Source: Acidisphaera sp. L21 (lineage in GTDB: Bacteria > Pseudomonadota > Alphaproteobacteria > Acetobacterales > Acetobacteraceae). From it: 47,766 bases of DNA. The position numbers and the translations under genes are program-made. The stretch spans positions 1,794 through 49,559 of the forward strand of contig NZ_LMUY01000074.1 in assembly GCF_009765685.1 (NCBI RefSeq), written 5' to 3'. The notes beneath the pieces are model-generated. The model did not search any database and was not told where the DNA came from. It saw nothing but the letters and a program-made list of their open reading frames with translations. Within the stretch, counting starts at the first letter, position 1. Each line of letters starts with the position of its first letter. Below, in pieces: positions 1 to 9,516 of this stretch.

Positions 1-921
1 CATCTGCCGGGCGGAGAGGGTCATGATCGGCTGATAGACCAGCTCGAACCGGCGCTCCACGATCGCGCGGCGCATCGCACCGGCATGCTCCATCGCGCCC
101 TGCACGTAGCTGGCGAGCCCGCCGGCGAAGCCCGCGGAGGTGAGCCCTGTCATGCCTTGCCGGGCAAATACGTCCAATGCCTGGCGCAGCGCGCGCGCCG
201 CCTGGCGTTGGCTTAGCCCCTCCGCATCCAGCGACAGCGCGCGGGACGACACGGTGGCGCTGACCCCGTGGTCGCGCAGCAGCGCTTCCAGCGATGCGGC
301 GACTTCGATCAGGTTCGCGCCGCTCGCATCGGGGCCGAGCAGACCGAATCGGCCGGGTGCGATCTCGCTGGCCATCGCATCGGGCACCAGCGCTTCCAAA
401 ACCGGCCCAACGGCGTCGACGCCGTTGCCTTCGATCTCCAACAGACCCATTTCGCAGGCCAACCCGGCCCGCATCCGCATCTCGGTGGCGCGTGCCAGGG
501 CGCTCACCGATCTGCCCTGCACGGTATCGCCCATCGGCGTGGGCGGTAGGGCAAAGGTGACACAAAGCCGCATCGGCCGTCCGGCCGCGGCCAGGCGAAG
601 ACCGGCCAGCGCCACCTGACTGCGTTGCTGATTTGCCAGGCGAACTGCGCAGGGCAGCAACCGCCCGCGCTCTCCAAGAACTGTCAAGGCGGACCCGAGT
701 GCCTCGTGGTCCGCCGGGGCGATCATGTCGTATAGGCTACGCCCAACCCAAGATTCGGGTAACGAACCGAGTTTGCTGCGAAACGCTCCGGCGGCGTATG
801 TGATGGACCCGGCCGAGTCGACCTCGGCCACGAGATCGGCCGCGGCGAAGGCAAAGGCGACGAATCGTTCGCTGTTATCTGTCCGTCGCAGCTGTATGCT
901 ATCCTTCGGCTGTTCGGACAC
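1..921 (-). CDS. PAS / degenerate GGDEF / EAL c-di-GMP phosphodiesterase-like protein (partial, C-terminus off the window)
   Basis: This is the N-terminal 307 residues of a signalling protein whose EAL domain continues past base 1. I translated it by hand because the frame is open to the edge. A PAS-like domain covers about residues 20-125. A GGDEF-like region covers about 145-260, but the position of the GGDEF signature reads APGRFGLLG, so it is probably catalytically dead. The EAL domain opens at about 291 with RFELVYQPIM, the usual first strand (FELxYQPI). EAL domains hydrolyse c-di-GMP. I chose GTG at 921 because GGGAG lies 7 nt upstream; an in-frame ATG at 951 has no good ribosome site. 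It follows pleD on the same strand within about 65 nt, so the two are probably co-transcribed. The catalytic EAL motif itself lies outside the window, so activity cannot be judged. Confidence 0.8.
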   Translation of the reverse strand, partial: MSEQPKDSIQLRRTDNSERFVAFAFAAADLVAEVDSAGSITYAAGAFRSKLGSLPESWVGRSLYDMIAPADHEALGSALTVLGERGRLLPCAVRLANQQRSQVALAGLRLAAAGRPMRLCVTFALPPTPMGDTVQGRSVSALARATEMRMRAGLACEMGLLEIEGNGVDAVGPVLEALVPDAMASEIAPGRFGLLGPDASGANLIEVAASLEALLRDHGVSATVSSRALSLDAEGLSQRQAARALRQALDVFARQGMTGLTSAGFAGGLASYVQGAMEHAGAMRRAIVERRFELVYQPIMTLSARQM

Positions 922-985
922 CGTCAAACTCCCTGACACAAGGGACAGCATCTCGCATCCGGATTAATCACACGGTAACGGCGCG

Positions 986-2350
986 CTAATTGTCGACTAG
1001 CTCAACCTCGACGCGGTTACGGCCCTGGTGTTTGGCCCGGTAGAGCGCCCGATCCGCGGCCCCCAGCAATTCTTCGGACGTCACACCCACTCGGGTGCTA
1101 CGGGACAGCCCGATGCTGATGGTCAGCCGATGCTGGCTGTGCGCCTCCGGGTAGAATTCCATGTTCTGGATCGCCAGACGCAGCCGCTCCGCCGCGCGCG
1201 TCGCTTCATCGGCGGAGGTGCCGGACATAATCACGACGAATTCCTCCCCGCCATAGCGTGCGAGGCTGTCGAACACCCGCGTGCGGCTACGCAGCGTATC
1301 CGCCACCTGCTTCAGCAAGGTATCGCCGGCGGCATGGCCCCAGCGATCGTTCACCGACTTGAAGTGGTCGATGTCGATCATGAGCGCAACTAGCGCGGCC
1401 GGCTCGGCGGCGATTAGGCTGGCGAGATGCCGGGTCAGGTAACGCTGGTTGTACAGGCCGGTCAGCGGGTCCGTCAGTGCAAGCTCTAGCGCGTGGCTCA
1501 GATCGGCGCGCAGCCGGTCCTGGTAGAATTTGCGGCGAATCTGGTTGCGGGCGCGCACCCGCAATTCATTATCGTCGACCGGGCGCGTCACCCAGTCATT
1601 GGCGCCCAGGTCGAAGCCGCGCAACAGCCGGTCCCGCTGTTCGAACTCTGCCACGAGAAGCAGCGGAATCTCCTGCGTCGCCCGTTCCGCCCGAAGACGG
1701 GAGGCGAGGCGAAGCGGGTCATTACCGGCAATGGAGAGGCTGAGCACGATCAGGTCGAAGTTGATCTGGCCGCAAATCTCCAACGCCTCGGCCTCGCTGC
1801 GGGCGCGCGTGGGCACGATACCCTCCCGCGACAGCGCGTCCTGTATGCCGAGCGCACCGATATCCAAATCATCCACCACCAGCGCGCGTGCTCCGGCGAC
1901 AGAAAATTCGGTCCATGGTCCATTGGAAAGGCCCAGCGCATGCGCGGTTTCACTGCGGACCCGCCATTCGTCCAACAGCCGCTTCAGCCGCACCAACCCG
2001 CGAACTCGGGCGAGCAGCGTGTCATAATCCAGTGGCTTGGTCAGGAAATCGTCGGCACCAACTTCCAGCCCCTGCAGGCGTTCCGTTGGGTCGGCGAGGG
2101 CGGTCACCATCACGACGGGAATGTGGACTGTCTGGTTATCCGATTTCAGGCGCCGGCAGGTTTGATAACCATCCATCTCCGGCATCACAACATCCAGCAG
2201 AATCAGGTCGGGTTGCCACGAGTGGGCGAGCCGAATGGCGTCCGCTCCGCTATGGGCAATTTCTACCTGATAATACTCCGCCACTAGCTTCGCCTGGAGC
2301 AGCTTCGTATTCACCGGGACATCGTCGACAATAAGAATGCGGGCAGTCAT
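986..2350 (-). CDS. pleD: PleD-type diguanylate cyclase response regulator
   Basis: The 454-residue product has REC-REC-GGDEF architecture, the exact length of Caulobacter PleD. REC1 (about 1-125) carries the acidic pair D9/D10, phospho-acceptor D53 in LILLDVVMPEMDG and K105. REC2 (about 155-275) has Ser where the phosphorylated Asp should be (FDLIVLSLS), as expected for the adaptor receiver of PleD. The cyclase domain (about 290-450) has an intact GGEEF active site and, five residues before it, RVFD, the RxxD inhibitory site that binds product c-di-GMP. It should make c-di-GMP from two GTP when phosphorylated and dimerised. In Caulobacter and many relatives divK lies just upstream; here the upstream DNA holds no divK. 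The EAL gene follows on the same strand. Confidence 0.95.
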   Translation of the reverse strand: MTARILIVDDVPVNTKLLQAKLVAEYYQVEIAHSGADAIRLAHSWQPDLILLDVVMPEMDGYQTCRRLKSDNQTVHIPVVMVTALADPTERLQGLEVGADDFLTKPLDYDTLLARVRGLVRLKRLLDEWRVRSETAHALGLSNGPWTEFSVAGARALVVDDLDIGALGIQDALSREGIVPTRARSEAEALEICGQINFDLIVLSLSIAGNDPLRLASRLRAERATQEIPLLLVAEFEQRDRLLRGFDLGANDWVTRPVDDNELRVRARNQIRRKFYQDRLRADLSHALELALTDPLTGLYNQRYLTRHLASLIAAEPAALVALMIDIDHFKSVNDRWGHAAGDTLLKQVADTLRSRTRVFDSLARYGGEEFVVIMSGTSADEATRAAERLRLAIQNMEFYPEAHSQHRLTISIGLSRSTRVGVTSEELLGAADRALYRAKHQGRNRVEVELVDN

Positions 2351-2906
2351 GAACGCTATCCCAGGAAGTCGGCGGCCGGCATGTCGGTGTGTCGCGGCAG
2401 TGATAGACGCCCCGGACGGTCTATGAAAGCAGGCGGTGGAGGGGCGAACGACATCCTCAGCATGAAGGACGATCCTCGGTTAAATGGATCGTTTATGAGC
2501 GAACTCGACCGGGGTGGCATATCTTTTGCGACAGCGGGTCTCATTAACGGGGCACGTTATCAGTATGAGTGACGTGGCTTCAAGGTTCGTCAGGGGCGTA
2601 GCGTGACGCTCCGCGTTACTCGTCGTCGGATATAACGCAATCAGGCAAAGACTCCTCCGATGCGCCGTTGTCACTTTTTGTTAAGCACTGGCCCGTTGTC
2701 ACGGGCCGTCCTGGCGTCCTCGTCAGAGCTAGGTGCCCGCGCAACCTTCGAAAGCGCAGCTTTGGCGTCAAATTGGCAACGCGCGCGACCGGCTGTATGC
2801 GGCTTCAAGGCGGCTACATAAATTTCCCACTAGCGCGAAACCTTCGGCTGTTTCACTGTCCGCATACCGTCTATGCGCCAGACTCATGCCTCAGGAGCTT
2901 TCTGCG
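2351..2906. other. Divergent intergenic region between pleD and livK
   Basis: This 556 bp stretch separates two divergent transcription units and must hold the promoters of both. Short frames here (60-80 codons on both strands) have no recognisable domains, no good ribosome sites and overlap each other, so I do not call them genes. One hairpin is visible at 2690-2707 (GGCCCG, loop TTGTCA, CGGGCC) without a T-run, so it is more likely an operator or attenuator-like element than a terminator. I found no convincing sigma-70 hexamer pair by eye. Confidence 0.5.
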
Positions 2907-4139
2907 ATGATCACCCGCCGTTCTGCCGTCGGCCTGTTTGCCGGCACCGCAATCGCCACCACGCTGGGCGGCCACGCCTATGCGGCCGACAAGGTCATCA
3001 AGATTGGGATTAACTTCTCGCTAACAGGTGGCGATGCCGAGAGCGCCGCCCGCATGCGCGACGGCGCGCTGATGGCGATCGACGAGGCGAACGCCAAGGG
3101 CACCGTAAAGGGATACAAGCTGGAAGCGGTCGTGTTGGACGACGCAACCGCCACCGCAGGGCAGTATGACCCGGCGCAGGCCGCAACCAACGCGCGCAAA
3201 TTCGTCTCCGACAAGCTGGTCGTCGGCGCCGTCGGCCCACAGATGAGCGGTGCCGGCAAGGCAATGGCCCCGATTCTGAGCCAGGGCGGCCTGGCCATCA
3301 TCACGCCCGCCTCCACCAACCCGGACCTGACGGATCCGAAATTTGCCGCGCAGTATCGCCCTGCTGGCAAGCCGGTCTATTTCCGCACTGTCACCACGGA
3401 TGCCTATCAGGGCCCGAACATGGCCGATTTCATGGCCACCAAGCTGGGCGTCAAGGCGATCTACATCCTGGACGACCAGGGCGCCTACGGCGTCGGCATG
3501 GCCGACGCCTTTCAAAAGCGGATTGCCGAAAAGGGTGTGAAGGTGCTGGGTCGTGACCAGCTGGACCCGAAGGCCGCCGACTATTCGGCGATCCTGACCA
3601 AGATCAAGTCGATGAATGCGGACAGCCTGTATTACGGCGGCGTTGGCACCGCCGGCGTGAAGTTGGTGAAGCAGAGCTACGATATCCTGCCGAACATCAA
3701 GAAGGCCGGTGGTGATGGCCTGTACGGCGGTGACCTGCTGAAGGGCGCCGGCTTCCCCGCCATGGACGGCTGGTATGCCACCATCGCCGCTCCTCATATG
3801 ACGGAGGACACCAAACTTTCGACCTGGATGGCGGCGTTCAAGAAGAAGTATGGCGCTGCCCCGGAAGACTACTCCATCACCTCCTACGACGCCGCGACCA
3901 TCATCATCGAATGCATCCGTGCCCTCGCTGCTGCCGGCAAGCCGGTAACACGCGAGGCGGTGCGCGACGCCATTCAAGTCGGCAAGTTCAAGACCTTGCA
4001 GGGCGAGATCACCTACGACACGAATGGCGACGTCAACAGCAAGATCGTCAGCGTGTTCCAAGTGAAGCAGGACGATAAGCAGCCACTGGACGATGTAGCC
4101 GCGCAGTTCAAATACATCGGGGTGGCCCCGCAGAGCTGA
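2907..4139 (+). CDS. livK: Branched-chain amino acid-type ABC transporter, periplasmic substrate-binding protein
   Basis: A 410-residue Leu/Ile/Val-type (Peripla_BP_6) binding protein. The open frame extends to 2733, but ATG 2907 has CAGGAG 9 nt upstream and starts a clear export signal, MITRRSAVGLFAGTAIATTL, ending AYA before ADKVIKIG. The RRSAVGLF stretch resembles a Tat signal, so folded export is possible. The mature part begins VIKIGINFSLTGGDAESAA, as usual for amide, urea and amino-acid binders of this fold. It heads an operon with livH, livMG and livF and is followed by molybdenum hydroxylase subunits, so the ligand may be an aromatic or heterocyclic acid or amine rather than leucine (inference). 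Confidence 0.92.
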   Translation: MITRRSAVGLFAGTAIATTLGGHAYAADKVIKIGINFSLTGGDAESAARMRDGALMAIDEANAKGTVKGYKLEAVVLDDATATAGQYDPAQAATNARKFVSDKLVVGAVGPQMSGAGKAMAPILSQGGLAIITPASTNPDLTDPKFAAQYRPAGKPVYFRTVTTDAYQGPNMADFMATKLGVKAIYILDDQGAYGVGMADAFQKRIAEKGVKVLGRDQLDPKAADYSAILTKIKSMNADSLYYGGVGTAGVKLVKQSYDILPNIKKAGGDGLYGGDLLKGAGFPAMDGWYATIAAPHMTEDTKLSTWMAAFKKKYGAAPEDYSITSYDAATIIIECIRALAAAGKPVTREAVRDAIQVGKFKTLQGEITYDTNGDVNSKIVSVFQVKQDDKQPLDDVAAQFKYIGVAPQS

Positions 4140-4149
4140 GCGCCCGCCC

Positions 4150-5079
4150 GTGACCGCGACCGACCTCCTGGTACAGCAGATCATCAATGGTGTGAGCTTG
4201 GGAGCGATGTATGCCCTCATCGCCCTTGGGTTCACACTCGTCTACGGCATTATGGAGCTGATCAACTTTTCCCACTTCAACGTCTTCATGGTGGGATCGT
4301 ACATCGCTCTGTATGTGCTTGAGGCGTTTGGTATCTCCGGCCAGTCCACGCTCATGTCGGGCTGGCCGTTGGTGGGTGTGCTGGTGGTGGCGCTGCTGGT
4401 CGCCATGGTCGGTTGCGGGTTCCTCGGCGTCGTGATCGAGCGATTGTCCCTGCGGCCGCTTCGCGGTGTGAAGGGGCCGTCGGCGATGATCACGACGATC
4501 GGCGTGTCCTACATCCTGTTCAACCTGGTGCTGCTTTTCCTCGGAACCGATACCAAGAACTACCCGAACCCATTGCCGCCGTTGACCTTTGCGATCGGCG
4601 GGGCGGTGCTGCGGCTGCGGGAAATCCTCATCTGGGTGATCTCGCTCGCGCTGATGGCCGGGCTGTATGTGTTCACCCGGCGTAGCAAGATGGGTAAGGC
4701 GATGCGCGCCACTGCGCAGGACCCGGATGCGGCTCGGATGATGGGGGTGGAGGTCGACCGGGTGATCATGACCGCCTTCTTCCTCGGCTCGGCCTTGGCA
4801 GGCGCTGGAGGCATGATCTTCGGTCTGTATTACAACTTCACCAGCTTCGTCATCGGCTATAGCGCCGGGTTGCGAGCGTTCACCGCGGCAGTGCTGGGCG
4901 GCATCGGCAACGTGCCGGGCGCCATGTTGGGGGGCATGATCATCGGCCTGATCGAAACGCTGAGTGGACAGGTGGTCGCCGTGCGATGGACTGACGTCAT
5001 CATCTTCTCGTTGCTAGTCCTGGTGTTGGTGTTCCGACCCGCCGGCTTGCTGGGGCGCGTTGCGCCGAACAAATCCTAA
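4150..5079 (+). CDS. livH: Branched-chain amino acid-type ABC transporter permease LivH
   Basis: A 309-residue inner-membrane permease with about eight hydrophobic segments. The N-terminus matches the LivH family (LVQQIINGVSLGAMYALI, then GFTLVYGIMELINFSH). The cytoplasmic loop around residues 185-205 (GKAMRATAQDPDAARMMGV) is the conserved coupling region that contacts the ATPases. The start is GTG 10 nt after the livK stop, without a strong Shine-Dalgarno sequence. The stop overlaps the next start by one base (TAATG), indicating translational coupling. Confidence 0.93.
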   Translation: MTATDLLVQQIINGVSLGAMYALIALGFTLVYGIMELINFSHFNVFMVGSYIALYVLEAFGISGQSTLMSGWPLVGVLVVALLVAMVGCGFLGVVIERLSLRPLRGVKGPSAMITTIGVSYILFNLVLLFLGTDTKNYPNPLPPLTFAIGGAVLRLREILIWVISLALMAGLYVFTRRSKMGKAMRATAQDPDAARMMGVEVDRVIMTAFFLGSALAGAGGMIFGLYYNFTSFVIGYSAGLRAFTAAVLGGIGNVPGAMLGGMIIGLIETLSGQVVAVRWTDVIIFSLLVLVLVFRPAGLLGRVAPNKS

Positions 5080-7091
5080 TGTCGATCGCATCCACCCTCG
5101 GCCGGCCGTTCGCCAGCATGGCCCCGGCCCGGCGACGTTCGGCGGCTACCTGCGCCGTCGCCCTCATCGCGATCATCTTCCCTTTGATCCATGGCGACGA
5201 CGCCGACATCGACTCGTTGGCAAATGCGCTGTCCTACGCGGCGCTGGCGCTTGGGTTGAACATCGTCGTTGGCATGGCCGGGCTGCTGGACCTCGGTTAC
5301 GCCGCGTTCTTCGCCATCGGCGCCTACGTCTATGGCGTCCTGTCGTCGTTCCAGCTGCAGCCGGACTGGTCCAGCTTTTGGGAGCCGTTTGCATTCTTGG
5401 GCCTCGTGGCGCGCATGCCGGGGCAGGGCGCGGTGGACGTGGTGCACACCACGCTGTCGTTCTGGCTCGCGTTGCCGCTAGCGGGCGCAGTGGCTGCCGG
5501 GTGTGGCATCGTGTTCGGCGCACCGACGCTGCGGCTGCGGGGCGACTACCTGGCTATCGTCACCCTCGGCTTCGGTGAGATCGTGCCGATCGTGGCGCGC
5601 AACTGGACCAGCGTGACCAACGGCGCTTCGGGACTCAACGGCGTGGCGCCGCCGAGCATCTTTGGCACCAGCTTCGGCGTGGACGCGACACCCTATTACT
5701 ACGTGATCGTGGCGCTGGTGGCGGCGCTCATCTTCGTCAGCCTCCGATTGCGGGACAGCCGGATCGGCCGCGCCTGGATGGCAATCCGCGAGGACGAGAT
5801 CGCCGCCGGGGCAATGGGCGTCAACCTGGTGCGGTACAAGCTGCTGGCCTTCGCTATCGGAGCGTCCTTTGCCGGCATGGCAGGCACGTTCTACGTGTCC
5901 AAGCTGCAAACCGCGACGCCGGAGATGTTCGGCTTCCCCGTCTCGGTCATGATCCTGGTCATGGTCGTGCTGGGCGGCATGGGCAGCGTTTGGGGCGTTG
6001 TGTTGGGCGCCATGGTGTTGCAATTGCTGCAATCCTGGTTCCTGCCAGATCTTACCGATTGGCTGCACCAACTCGGCGCGCTCATCGGCAACGACGCGAT
6101 GCAGAAGATCGACCTGGTGCAATCGATCGAGCTGATCTTCGGCATCGTGCTGGTTCTCATGATGCTTTATCGGCGCGACGGCTTGATCCCCGCTCATCGC
6201 AAGGAAGCCGCCCTGACGTTCGAGCAGCAGCACGCCGTGGTGGAGCGGGTAACTGCCTTCGCCCTGCCGGGCATCGCCCCGCCGACCGCCCGCGGCAAGC
6301 CGCTGCTGGAGATCAAGGACATCACCGTGCGGTTCGGCGGCCTGGTGGCGCTGAACTCGATGACGCTCACAGTGCCCGAAGGCGGGGTGCTGGCGGTGAT
6401 CGGGCCGAATGGTTCGGGCAAATCGACCCTGTTCAACGTCATTACCGGGCTGACCCCGCCAGCAAGCGGCAGCATCCGCTTCGGTGGGAAAGACATTACC
6501 GGGCTGCCCTCGCACCAGATCCTACAGACGGGGCTGGCACGCACGTTCCAGAACATCCGCCTGTTCCCGAACCTGTCGGTGATGGACAATGTGCTGGTCG
6601 GCGCCCACAGCCGAATGCAGTCCGGCGCCGTCCGCTCCATCCTTCGCCTGCCCGCCACGAAGCGGGAGGAACTCATGGCGCGCGAGCGGGTGATGGAAAT
6701 CCTATCCCTGTTTGGCAACCGCCTGGTTCCGCGCGTAAACCAGGCGGTGGGCAATCTGTCCTACGCCAACCGCCGCCGGGTCGAGATCGCCCGCGCACTC
6801 GCCTCCGGCCCGCGCTTGCTGATGCTGGACGAGCCTACCGCCGGCATGAACCCGGCAGAAACCATGGAACTGGCGGAGCAGCTGAAGCAACTGCATACGT
6901 TGGGCCTGTCGATCCTGGTGATCGAGCATAAGCTCGACGTCGTCACCCGGTTGGCCGACACGGTCGTCGTGCTGGACCATGGCGAGAAGCTGACCGAGGG
7001 GCTGCCCGACGAGGTGCGCCGGAACGAGGCGGTGCTCGACGCCTATCTGGGCCGGGCCCACGCTGCCGTGAAGGATATTGCCGTTGCTTGA
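5079..7091 (+). CDS. livM-livG: Fused LivM permease - LivG ATPase of branched-chain amino acid-type ABC transporter
   Basis: A single 670-codon frame encodes both a permease and an ATPase that are separate proteins in E. coli. Residues 1 to about 365 are LivM, with multiple membrane segments and the coupling loop [17 protein letters not shown] near residue 240. After a roughly 40-residue linker, residues about 405-660 are LivG. Its Walker A is GPNGSGKST at 442-450, the signature is the LivG-typical [16 protein letters not shown], Walker B is [13 protein letters not shown], and the H-loop is in VIEHKLDV. No stop or frameshift interrupts the join. Fusions of this kind occur in some proteobacteria, so it is probably genuine. 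The fusion fixes a 1:1 ratio of LivM to LivG beside separate LivH and LivF. Confidence 0.93.
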   Translation: MSIASTLGRPFASMAPARRRSAATCAVALIAIIFPLIHGDDADIDSLANALSYAALALGLNIVVGMAGLLDLGYAAFFAIGAYVYGVLSSFQLQPDWSSFWEPFAFLGLVARMPGQGAVDVVHTTLSFWLALPLAGAVAAGCGIVFGAPTLRLRGDYLAIVTLGFGEIVPIVARNWTSVTNGASGLNGVAPPSIFGTSFGVDATPYYYVIVALVAALIFVSLRLRDSRIGRAWMAIREDEIAAGAMGVNLVRYKLLAFAIGASFAGMAGTFYVSKLQTATPEMFGFPVSVMILVMVVLGGMGSVWGVVLGAMVLQLLQSWFLPDLTDWLHQLGALIGNDAMQKIDLVQSIELIFGIVLVLMMLYRRDGLIPAHRKEAALTFEQQHAVVERVTAFALPGIAPPTARGKPLLEIKDITVRFGGLVALNSMTLTVPEGGVLAVIGPNGSGKSTLFNVITGLTPPASGSIRFGGKDITGLPSHQILQTGLARTFQNIRLFPNLSVMDNVLVGAHSRMQSGAVRSILRLPATKREELMARERVMEILSLFGNRLVPRVNQAVGNLSYANRRRVEIARALASGPRLLMLDEPTAGMNPAETMELAEQLKQLHTLGLSILVIEHKLDVVTRLADTVVVLDHGEKLTEGLPDEVRRNEAVLDAYLGRAHAAVKDIAVA

Positions 7092-7830
7092 CGCCACCAC
7101 CTCGTCGCAATCGCTGTTGGAATTCCGCGACGTCAACACGCATTACGGCGACCTGCACGTGTTGAAGGACGTGAACTACAATATCGCCGCCGGAGAGATC
7201 GTGTGTCTGCTGGGCGGCAATGCCTGCGGCAAATCCACCACGATGAAGACGATCATGGGTGTCGTGCGCCCCACCACCGGCACCGTGCTGTTCGATGGTA
7301 AGCCAATCGAAAAGCTGTCCACCGCCGAGCGGGTGAAGCGCGGCCTGGCGCCGGTGTTGGAGGCGCGGCGGCTGTTCCCGCGCATGACAGTGTATGAGAA
7401 TCTGGAAATGGGCGCGTACACACGCAAGAAGGGGCCGGAGTTCCTGGAGGATCTGGAAAAGGTCTACACCCTGTTCCCGCGCGTGAAGGAACGCCGCAGC
7501 CAGCTGTCCGGCACCCTTTCCGGCGGAGAGCAGCAGATGGTGGCGATCGGCCGTGCCCTGATGGCCCGCCCGCGGCTGATCTGCATGGACGAACCCTCTA
7601 TGGGCCTGTCGCCGCTTTTCGTAGAACAGACATTCGAGATCATTCAGACGATCAACCGTCAGGGTATGACCATCTTCATGGTCGAGCAGAACGCCAATAT
7701 GGCGCTGCAGATCGCCCACCGTGCCTACGTGCTGCAAACCGGAAAGGTCGTACTGTCCGGAAGTGCCGCGGAAATGCGGGTCAATCCCGTGATTCGTGAG
7801 GCATATCTCGGCGAGTTGGCGGTCGCCTGA
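7084..7830 (+). CDS. livF: Branched-chain amino acid-type ABC transporter ATPase LivF
   Basis: About 248 residues, the second ATPase of the transporter. Walker A is GGNACGKST, which fits GxxxxGK[ST] but has Ala-Cys where Gly-Ala or Gly-Ser is commoner. The signature is [16 protein letters not shown], Walker B is [13 protein letters not shown], and the H-loop region is [10 protein letters not shown]. There is no ATG near the true N-terminus. TTG 7084 has AAGGA 8 nt upstream and overlaps the end of livMG; TTG 7078 in the same frame is the alternative. Genes livK to livF form one tight operon, and coxS follows after 85 bp. Confidence 0.9.
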   Translation: MLDATTSSQSLLEFRDVNTHYGDLHVLKDVNYNIAAGEIVCLLGGNACGKSTTMKTIMGVVRPTTGTVLFDGKPIEKLSTAERVKRGLAPVLEARRLFPRMTVYENLEMGAYTRKKGPEFLEDLEKVYTLFPRVKERRSQLSGTLSGGEQQMVAIGRALMARPRLICMDEPSMGLSPLFVEQTFEIIQTINRQGMTIFMVEQNANMALQIAHRAYVLQTGKVVLSGSAAEMRVNPVIREAYLGELAVA

Positions 7831-7915
7831 GCCGTCGCCCGGGCGCTCGCCCTTGACCGACTGGCCCCCCGCGCCACACTCTAGAGTAACAGATCGCGAA
7901 TTCGGGAGAGACGCC

Positions 7916-8407
7916 ATGCCCCAGGTAAGCCTGACGGTGAACGGCACGCCACATACCGTCGAAGTTGAGGGGCGCACCTTGCTGGTAGAGTTGCTGCGGG
8001 AAAAGCTGAGCCTCACCGGCACCCATGTGGGCTGCGACACCAGCCAATGCGGCGCTTGCGTCGTACACATCGACGGCTACAGCGTGAAATCCTGCACCAT
8101 GCTGGCCATGCAGGCCGAGGGTGCAATGGTCACCACGATCGAGGGACTCGCAGCGGCCGACGGAACGTTGCACCCGATGCAGGAGATGTTTCGCGAACAC
8201 CACGCCCTCCAATGCGGCTTTTGCACGCCGGGCATGGTGATGAGCGCGATCGACCTGGTGAACATGCACCCCCAAGGCATGACCGAAGACGAGATCCGGC
8301 ACGGGCTGGAGGGCAATCTCTGCCGGTGCACCGGTTACCACAACATCGTCAAAGCGATCGATGCGGCGCAGAAGCTGATGCATCCGATGGCGCAGGCGGC
8401 GGAATAA
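7916..8407 (+). CDS. coxS: Molybdenum hydroxylase small subunit, two [2Fe-2S] clusters (CoxS-like)
   Basis: The 163-residue protein has all eight cluster cysteines. C40, C45, C48 and C60 form the plant-ferredoxin-type cluster ([16 protein letters not shown]). C100, C103, C136 and C138 form the second cluster ([11 protein letters not shown] and [13 protein letters not shown]). In the xanthine dehydrogenase/CO dehydrogenase family this subunit passes electrons from the molybdopterin-cytosine-dinucleotide site to FAD. ATG 7916 follows GGGAGAG by 5 nt; the longer open frame upstream has no ribosome site. It is followed 12 nt later by the FAD subunit. No large subunit is next to it; the only one in the window starts at 43909. 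Confidence 0.95.
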   Translation: MPQVSLTVNGTPHTVEVEGRTLLVELLREKLSLTGTHVGCDTSQCGACVVHIDGYSVKSCTMLAMQAEGAMVTTIEGLAAADGTLHPMQEMFREHHALQCGFCTPGMVMSAIDLVNMHPQGMTEDEIRHGLEGNLCRCTGYHNIVKAIDAAQKLMHPMAQAAE

Positions 8408-8419
8408 GGGAGGCAGGCC

Positions 8420-9211
8420 ATGTACGATTTCGCATTCCAAACCCCGGCCTCCGTGTCCGACGCAGTGAAGATGTTGGCCGATGATACGGAGGCAAAGCTG
8501 CTCGCGGGCGGCCAGACGTTCATCCCCGTGCTGAAGCAGCGACTGAACAAGCCGTCCGTCATCGTGGACCTGAACGGGCTCGGCCTGTCGGGCATTACGT
8601 CGGCGCCCGACAAGATCACCATCGGCGGCATGACGACGCATAACGCCATCATGTCGAACCCGGATATCCAGAAGCGCATCCCCGGCTTGGCAAAGATGGC
8701 GTCATGGATCGGCGACACCCAGGTGCGGCATCGCGGCACCATGGGCGGCTCGCTGGCAAATAATGACCCATCTGCGTGCTATCCCACCGCGGTGCTGGCG
8801 ATCGGCGCCACCATCGTGACCGACCAGCGCCGGATCCCTGCGGACGAGTATTTCCAGGGCATGTTCACCACGGCCCTGGCGCCTGAGGAGATCGTGACTG
8901 CGATCGAATTCCCGATCCCGGAAAAGAGCAACTACGAGAAGTTCCGTAACCCGGCGTCCCGCTACGCCATGGTCGGCGTCTTCGTGGCCAAGGGACCAGC
9001 CGGGATACGCGTCGCAATTACCGGTGCGGCGCAGGACGGCGTCTTCCGTCACACTGCGATGGAGCAGGCGCTAGCCACCAATTGGTCCGCGGACGCCATC
9101 AAGGGCATCGTCACCCCGGCCGACGGGCTCAACAGCGACATCCATGCCAGCGCCGAGTATCGCGCCCATCTTATCGGCGTGATGACCCGGCGGGCCGTAG
9201 CAGGGGCGTAG
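8420..9211 (+). CDS. coxM: Molybdenum hydroxylase medium FAD-binding subunit (CoxM-like)
   Basis: A 263-residue FAD-binding protein of the CO dehydrogenase flavoprotein family. The two flavin motifs are present: LLAGGQTFIPVLKQR near residues 28-42 and TMGGSLANNDPSACYP near 110. At 263 residues it is a little shorter than the usual 280-290, mostly at the C-terminus. The start ATG is preceded by GGGAGGCAGGCC. It passes electrons from the FeS subunit to a quinone or other acceptor. The downstream ABM gene starts 2 nt after its stop, so the two are surely co-transcribed. Confidence 0.93.
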   Translation: MYDFAFQTPASVSDAVKMLADDTEAKLLAGGQTFIPVLKQRLNKPSVIVDLNGLGLSGITSAPDKITIGGMTTHNAIMSNPDIQKRIPGLAKMASWIGDTQVRHRGTMGGSLANNDPSACYPTAVLAIGATIVTDQRRIPADEYFQGMFTTALAPEEIVTAIEFPIPEKSNYEKFRNPASRYAMVGVFVAKGPAGIRVAITGAAQDGVFRHTAMEQALATNWSADAIKGIVTPADGLNSDIHASAEYRAHLIGVMTRRAVAGA

Positions 9212-9213
9212 GT

Positions 9214-9516
9214 ATGTCCGACACCCAGCCCCTGTTCGTCGTGGCGGAGTGCCGTGCGAAGCCGGGGCTGGCAGATGCGCTGCGCAAGGTGCTGCATGCC
9301 GCCGTCACACCCTCGCGCGGCGACGAAGGTGTGATGTCCTATGTGCTGAACGAGGACATCAAGACGCCGGGCCACTTCATCTTCATCGAGCACTACGCCA
9401 GCCGGGACGCGCTGAAGCAGCACATGCAGCAGCCGCACTTCAAGACGCTGGTCGCTGAATCGAAGGACCTGATCGAGGGCGAATTCCCCATCGCCATGGT
9501 GCGCCCGGTCGATTGA
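9214..9516 (+). CDS. Antibiotic biosynthesis monooxygenase (ABM)-domain protein, YgiN-like
   Basis: A 100-residue ferredoxin-like alpha/beta barrel protein of the ABM/putative quinol monooxygenase family. The order of elements is typical: FVVAECRAKPGLADALRKVL, then GVMSYVLNED, then FIFIEHYASRDALKQHMQ, then PHFKTLV. Members act as cofactor-free oxygenases, dehydrochlorinase-like enzymes or heme-degrading proteins, so the exact reaction cannot be read. It lies between coxM and a flavin amine oxidoreductase, overlapping the latter (ATTGA), so it probably acts on the same substrate or its product. A second ABM gene sits next to coxL at 46240. Confidence 0.85.
   Translation: MSDTQPLFVVAECRAKPGLADALRKVLHAAVTPSRGDEGVMSYVLNEDIKTPGHFIFIEHYASRDALKQHMQQPHFKTLVAESKDLIEGEFPIAMVRPVD

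Noticed and set aside
2356-2674. Small proteins upstream of pleD, including a possible divK
   Set aside because: The frames of about 62-64 codons lack a receiver-domain Asp or Lys, overlap each other and have no ribosome sites.
3021-4235. 404-codon minus-strand frame opposite livK
   Set aside because: It is the antisense shadow of a clear periplasmic binding protein; its codons are the reverse of livK and it has no domain.
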